Source: Brienomyrus brachyistius
Lineage: Eukaryota > Chordata > Actinopteri > Osteoglossiformes > Mormyridae
Direction: 5' to 3'
Assembly: GCF_023856365.1 (NCBI RefSeq)
Contig: NC_064548.1
Coordinates: forward strand, 3,385,001-3,449,000
DNA: 64,000 nucleotides
Numbering within the stretch: the first letter of the stretch is position 1; each line of letters begins with the position of its first letter. Made by a program: the position numbers and the translations under genes. Below, piece after piece: positions 59,291 to 64,000 of this stretch. Under the pieces are notes generated by a model. The model saw only the letters and a program-made list of their open reading frames with translations. It ran no database searches and was not told the DNA's origin.

Positions 59291-60949
59291 ATGAAAACAT
59301 ATGGCTCCATAACCTCCGGTCATGTACCAACAGCATTCAAAATAGCCAGGGTCATTCCCATCCTAAAAAAACCCACTCTAAATCCCTCAGACACTTGCAG
59401 CTACCGACCAGTATCGCTTCTTTCCTTCCTTTCAAAAATCCTCGAACGTACAGTCTACAACCAGCTTTCTCTCTATCTCTCTCAGAACAACCTCCAGGAT
59501 CCTAATCAGTCTGGCTTTAAAGCAGCTCACTCTACAGAGACTGCCCTCTTAGCAGTCACTGAGAAGCTACATGCTGCCAGATCAGCCAAACTGTCATCTG
59601 TCCTCATCCTTCTTGACCTATCAGCAGCATTTGACACGGTCAACCACAAAACTCTCCTATCCATCCTTAGGAGTCTTGGCATTGGTGGCCTGGCCTGGCG
59701 CTGGCTGGCTTCCTACCTAGAAGGCCGAACATACCAAGTGACATGGAATGGATCCACATCTACTCCACGTTGTCTTTCCACCGGTGTCCCTCAGGGCTCG
59801 GTTCTTGGCCCTCTCCTATTCTCCCTCTACACTAAATCTCTTGGCGAAGTTATATCCTCACATGGCTTCTCCTACCACTGCTATGCCGATGACACTCAAC
59901 TCATCCTCTCCTTCCCTCCCTCAGACACTCATGTCTCCACTAAGATCTCTACATGCTTGGCAGACATCTCATCTTGGATGACCACTCACCAGCTAAAACT
60001 CAACACTAGTAAAACTGAGCTGCTTTAAATCCCGGCTGACTCATCCCCCCTCCAGGACCTTGCGATCTCTTTCGACAACTCCCTGATCCGTCCTTCGGTT
60101 TCTGCTAGAAACCTTGGAGTTACCATAGATGATCGGTTGTCATTTTCCTCACATATCGCCAGTCTTTCTCGCTCTTGTCGGTTTCTCCTCTTTAACATCA
60201 GGAGGATACGTCCATTTCTTTCCACTCAGGCTACCCAGATACTCGTCCAGTCCCTCGTCATCTCACGCCTTGACTACTGTAACTCGCTTCTAGCGGGTTT
60301 ACCACTGAGCGCCATCCGTCCCCTCCAACTGATTCAGAATGCAGCTGCTCGTCTTGTTTTCAACCTTCCCAAGTTCTCCCACACCACTCCTTTGCTGCGC
60401 TCCCTCCACTGGCTTCCTGTAGCTGCACGCATCAGATTCAAAACACTGATGCTGGCATACAAAGCCAAAAATTCTCTGGCACCATCCTACCTAAAGGACC
60501 TCATCACACCACGCTCTGCACCACGGTCTCTCCGATCCTCCAGCACTGCTCGACTGGTCCCTCCTCCCCTCAAGGCACAAGGAAGACACGCATCTCGGCT
60601 CTTCTCTGTCCTGGCACCTAATTGGTGGAATGAACTCCCCCTAGATGTCCGAACAGCTGAATCCTTGACTGTCTTCAAGCGACAACTCAAAACATTTCTT
60701 TTTCAGAAATACTTGACGTAGAACTTCTATATTCTTTCTCGACTCTTATTCTGGTGTGTTTTAAAAAAAAAACAAAAAAATAAAAAAAAAAATTCTGCAC
60801 TACTCAATGGAGTTCTCAGAGATAGTATTCATAGCTTGGGTCCTTATTGAGCTAGCATCGGAAATTCATTGCAGAGTCTCAAAGCACTTATGTAAGTCGC
60901 TCTGGCTAAGGGCGTCTGCCAAATCCTGTAAATGTAAATGTAAATGTAA
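59291..60949 (+). mobile_element. L2-type LINE, 5'-truncated, reverse transcriptase broken by one stop
   Basis: The frame holds reverse-transcriptase blocks: PILKKP, YRPVSLLSFLSKILE, LLDLSAAFDTVNH (motif A), GVPQGSVLGPLLFSLY, and YADDTQL with the catalytic aspartates. A TAA at 60026-60028 interrupts it. The same frame then runs on to 60721 with LDYCNSLLAGLP, LQLIQNAAARLV, LHWLPVAARI and the terminal FKRQLKTFLFQKYL. The 3' part ends with GTAAGTCGCTCTGGCTAAGG and (AAATGT)n, the usual tail of fish L2 elements. The endonuclease region is missing. The copy looks young but dead. Confidence 0.9.
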
Positions 60950-62550
60950 AACAAACTGTGGACAATGTGAGACATGTATTCTCTAATTAGTCCGTCTTTA
61001 AGAGCATGATCCTTAAACCAAACATGGGGGGGGTTCCACAAAGCAGGATTTCTAGTTATCCAAGTTAACTTAACATAGATGTCATAATTGTTGAGACTTT
61101 AAGTACAGCCCTAGTGACAAGCAAAGATACAAATTGGTACTGTAATTCTGGGATATCGGCCTACAAATAATGAATATACTGATAGTATTGTTCGTTAAGT
61201 AAAATATTGTTCAGGTATTGCCAATGTTTAAATTCCGCTTGTTGACTGCATGTTGGTGACAGTCATTAAATTAGGAGGCAGGTCACAGCATACTGACTGC
61301 ATCCCGGGATCTAGTAGCTAACTCCCAGGCGGTAGGGGGCGCACAATACCAACACCATGAGCAGAAGTGGTGTACTTCGGGGATAGGGTTACAACCAGGT
61401 TACAGCAGTATTATGGATACTAGACATCGCGTAACTGTAAATAGTTACTTGATGATTTGAGGACGGGCTTTAACCCATCATTTTTAGCAGTGACAAGTCT
61501 AACAGATAAGTCTATTTCGAATAGCAGATAAAAAAAGACCCCACCAACCATGTCTGTCGAACGACAGGCATTTATTCTGTTCTCACTGTATATATTGACT
61601 TTAATTTGTCACCCTTAACAATTATTTTTGAGATTTTTCCAGCTGAACTCGCATAAATACCGTTAACATATCGCGTACAACGCTTATCCATCCAGAGAAT
61701 ATTGTGGTAAGTAGGACTTTCATAATCGAGTTCAGCGACGTTGCAGATATGTATAATATGTAGCACGAGGATTTATTGGTTTATTTGTATCCTGTAGCTG
61801 CATGCCACTCTGTAGGCAAGTTTTATCTGCATTATTGAATAAAAATTTATATAATAAAAAATTAAGTAGTATGTTATTGCTGGGGGTGGGTCATGAAGGA
61901 TGTCTTGCGGCGTGGTGTTTGCCACTAATTATATTTATATGATTTTTTTTTATTTTGAGAGTTTGCTTTACATTCCGTATTTTGCATTTGTGATTTTGTT
62001 TTCATATACTGAACGTGTTATTTATATCATGGGTATTGTTAATTATTCACGCGGTAAAGTGTTAAAGTTTGCCTTTGCAAAAACTTGTTAGGTAAACGAC
62101 GAATCAGTGAGACGCAAAATAATAACCCACGTGGAGCCGTGTTACGCAAGCAGCTACCTCCATTGGTGACGAGCCTCTTTAATGATATTCAGGTTCAAAA
62201 GGATTAAGAAATCAAACATTTACGTATTTAATAAAACTGGTAAATGTATAGCGATCGAGTGTAACAGCATAGGAGTAGTATCAGGTTCCATTTCCATTTG
62301 CATTGTCTTGTGTTTTACACGGTTTGTTTCATTTTTTTCTGCCAGGAACGGTATCAAGAACAGTGGGGACAACTGAACCCTGTCCATAAAGGGCAAATGG
62401 AAATTACATTTGGATATGGGGCCTTTAAGAACAGAAGACTAATAGTATAGTACCTAATACACAGTAAACGAAGTGTGGTGCTGCGGTGTTAATTAACACA
62501 ACAGTAACTGTAAGAGCCAACAGACAGCAATCAGGTGCAACACAAGGGTC
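60950..62550. other. Region upstream of the zinc-finger gene
   Basis: Holds one arm of a fold-back element (61027-61070, TTCCACAAAGCAGGATTTC). An acceptor-like site (tttttctgccag, ending at about 62345) may start the exon that holds the zinc-finger start codon. No upstream exon was recognised. Confidence 0.4.
61027..61070. repeat. Single arm of a fold-back MITE
   Basis: GGTTCCACAAAGCAGGAT with TTATCC and TTAACTT follows the arm of the element at 48872-49038. The partner arm was not found. Confidence 0.45.
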
Positions 62551-64000
62551 ATGGCTTTGTGTGTTAAAAACGAATATGATACGGGCTCTTTATGCACTGG
62601 GGATTCAGCAGCAACACGGGAACCTGGCAGTCGTGGATCCTATCTGGATACTGAACAAATTAAAAGAGAAGTTGTTGATCCAGGCTACATCAAAGTAGAC
62701 CAACATAGTGACTTGCAGTGCTTTGGTGATGCAGGGATAGAAGTTGAAGAAATGAAGTGTGAACCAGTTGGAGCTAAGACTGAAATCAAACAGTGTGAAG
62801 AGGATCTCAAAGAAATTATTGGAAATAGTATAGAATCTCAAGAGGAAAATCGGCTCTTAGTGAATTATAACTCTCAGTGTGGGAATGGGAGTAATATTTA
62901 TACAGTAATTAACTGGTCAGATTGTATCCAGAGTACAAAGACATTTGACTTAAAAGACCAGCAGATTAAACCAAACAGAAATAAACATAGCTGTCCAGAA
63001 TGTGGCAAATGTTTTACAAGATCTTATACTTTAGGGCAACACAAGAAAATTCATTCGGGAGAAAAACCGCACAATTGTGCTGACTGTGGAAAAAGTTTTG
63101 CCAATACAAAATATTTGGCAAAACACAGAAGAATTCATTCTGGGAAAAAAAATTACCTGATATGTGATTTGTGTGGGAAAAGTTTTGCAGATTCTTCATC
63201 TTTGAAGAAACACCATAAAGTGCACTCAGGGGAGAAACCCCACAGCTGTTTGGAATGTGGAAAAAGGTTTGCAGAAACATATTCCTTAAAAATGCATGTG
63301 CGACATCATTCAGGCGAGAAACCATACAGCTGTTCCCAGTGTGGGAAAAGTTTCTTCACTCTGTCGTCCTTAAAGAGGCACAAAAGGATTCATACGGGTG
63401 AAAAGCCAAATATCTGTGGACAATGTGGGAAAAGATTTTCGGATCCGTCATCTTTCAAAAAGCACCTTAAAGTTCATTCAGGTGAAAAACCACACAGATG
63501 TGCTGTCTGTGGCAAGTGTTTTGCAGAGGCTGAAACTTTAAGGAAACATATGAGGATTCATTCAGGTGAAAAACCGTACACCTGTTTCCAGTGTGGGAAG
63601 AGTTATACACAGGCATACCAATTAACAATACACAAGAGAATTCATTCTGGTGAAAAACCTTACAAATGCATTGAATGTGGCAAGTGTTATGCACAGGCAA
63701 ACAACTTAACAGTACATATGAGAATCCATTCAGGGGAAAAACCATATAAATGTACGCAGTGTGGAAAGAGTTATACACAGGCAAACAATTTGACAATACA
63801 TATGAGAATTCATTCAGATGAAAAGCCTTACAAATGTACACAGTGTGGTAAGAGTTTTGCTGAAGCCAACAGCTTAACAACACACACAAGGATTCATTCC
63901 GGGGAGAAACCCTACAGCTGTCCCCAGTGCGGGAAGGGTTTCATTTCTGTAGACTCCATAAAACGACACCAGAAAAGACATTTTAGTGAAAAACCTCATG
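62551..64000 (+). CDS. C2H2 zinc-finger protein, at least 12 fingers (3' end outside window)
   Basis: An open frame from ATG 62551 to the window edge (483 codons) with no stop. An in-frame TAA at 62494-62496 lies upstream, and this is the first ATG after it. Residues 1-147 are an acidic, Cys-containing leader without a visible KRAB, BTB or SCAN domain, but with psi-K-x-E motifs (IKRE, MKCE) typical of SUMO sites. From Cys148, twelve C2H2 fingers follow with 28-residue spacing and HSGEKP-type linkers. Finger 3 has one extra residue before its first Cys. Fingers 8-11 share an xAxxLT helix pattern and look like recent duplicates; 9 and 10 have the same QANNLT helix. It is probably a DNA-binding repressor or regulator. 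Orthology cannot be set. The antisense frame at 63467-63889 is a shadow. Confidence 0.92.
   Translation, partial: MALCVKNEYDTGSLCTGDSAATREPGSRGSYLDTEQIKREVVDPGYIKVDQHSDLQCFGDAGIEVEEMKCEPVGAKTEIKQCEEDLKEIIGNSIESQEENRLLVNYNSQCGNGSNIYTVINWSDCIQSTKTFDLKDQQIKPNRNKHSCPECGKCFTRSYTLGQHKKIHSGEKPHNCADCGKSFANTKYLAKHRRIHSGKKNYLICDLCGKSFADSSSLKKHHKVHSGEKPHSCLECGKRFAETYSLKMHVRHHSGEKPYSCSQCGKSFFTLSSLKRHKRIHTGEKPNICGQCGKRFSDPSSFKKHLKVHSGEKPHRCAVCGKCFAEAETLRKHMRIHSGEKPYTCFQCGKSYTQAYQLTIHKRIHSGEKPYKCIECGKCYAQANNLTVHMRIHSGEKPYKCTQCGKSYTQANNLTIHMRIHSDEKPYKCTQCGKSFAEANSLTTHTRIHSGEKPYSCPQCGKGFISVDSIKRHQKRHFSEKPH

Noticed and set aside
63467..63889. Minus-strand frame of 140 codons with regular repeats
   Set aside because: Antisense of the zinc-finger array.
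63000..63990. Regularly spaced 84-base repeats resembling a CRISPR array
   Set aside because: The period is that of C2H2 fingers in an open reading frame of a vertebrate gene.

Overview
The window is nuclear DNA of a ray-finned fish. Spliced vertebrate genes with GT/AG introns are present, and the repeats are of teleost type: an L2-type LINE with its usual tail, several hAT-like elements and fold-back elements. The species cannot be named from the sequence.

Three genes form a block that matches human 13q12.11 in order and orientation, read in reverse. They are ZMYM2 on the minus strand (5' part only, coding exons 1015-4441, noncoding first exon near 13.3-13.5 kb), PSPC1 on the plus strand (complete, nine coding exons, 15255-33252) and MPHOSPH8 on the minus strand (complete, thirteen coding exons, 56228 down to 43392). 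The human order, as I recall it, is MPHOSPH8, PSPC1, ZMYM5, ZMYM2; I see no ZMYM5 between ZMYM2 and PSPC1 here. ZMYM2 and PSPC1 are divergent with about 1.6 kb between their 5' ends. PSPC1 and MPHOSPH8 converge on about 9.5 kb without a recognisable gene. A plus-strand C2H2 zinc-finger gene starts at 62551 and is still open at the right edge; at least 12 fingers are visible.

The rest is intron and intergenic DNA rich in transposon remains. Two hAT-type elements of about 1.3 kb have near-perfect 8-bp target-site duplications (6513-7772 and 51599-52918). A third hAT remnant in MPHOSPH8 intron 5 keeps a BED-finger fragment. Two further hAT-like inverted-repeat elements, several fold-back elements, a degenerate LINE 3' end (8880-9810), a 5'-truncated L2 with one in-frame stop (59291-60949), two minus-strand LINE tails, a tRNA-derived SINE head and many microsatellites are also present.

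Functionally, MPHOSPH8 (HUSH complex) and ZMYM2 (SUMO-dependent corepressor) are both chromatin repressors that act on transposable elements. PSPC1 is a paraspeckle RNA-binding protein. I found no clearly new system. The most useful observations are the conserved block, the dated hAT insertions, a natural change in the MPHOSPH8 chromodomain cage, and the zinc-finger gene cut off at the edge. Exon limits were set by eye from splice sites and recalled human homologues; a position near 46719 may be off by one base.
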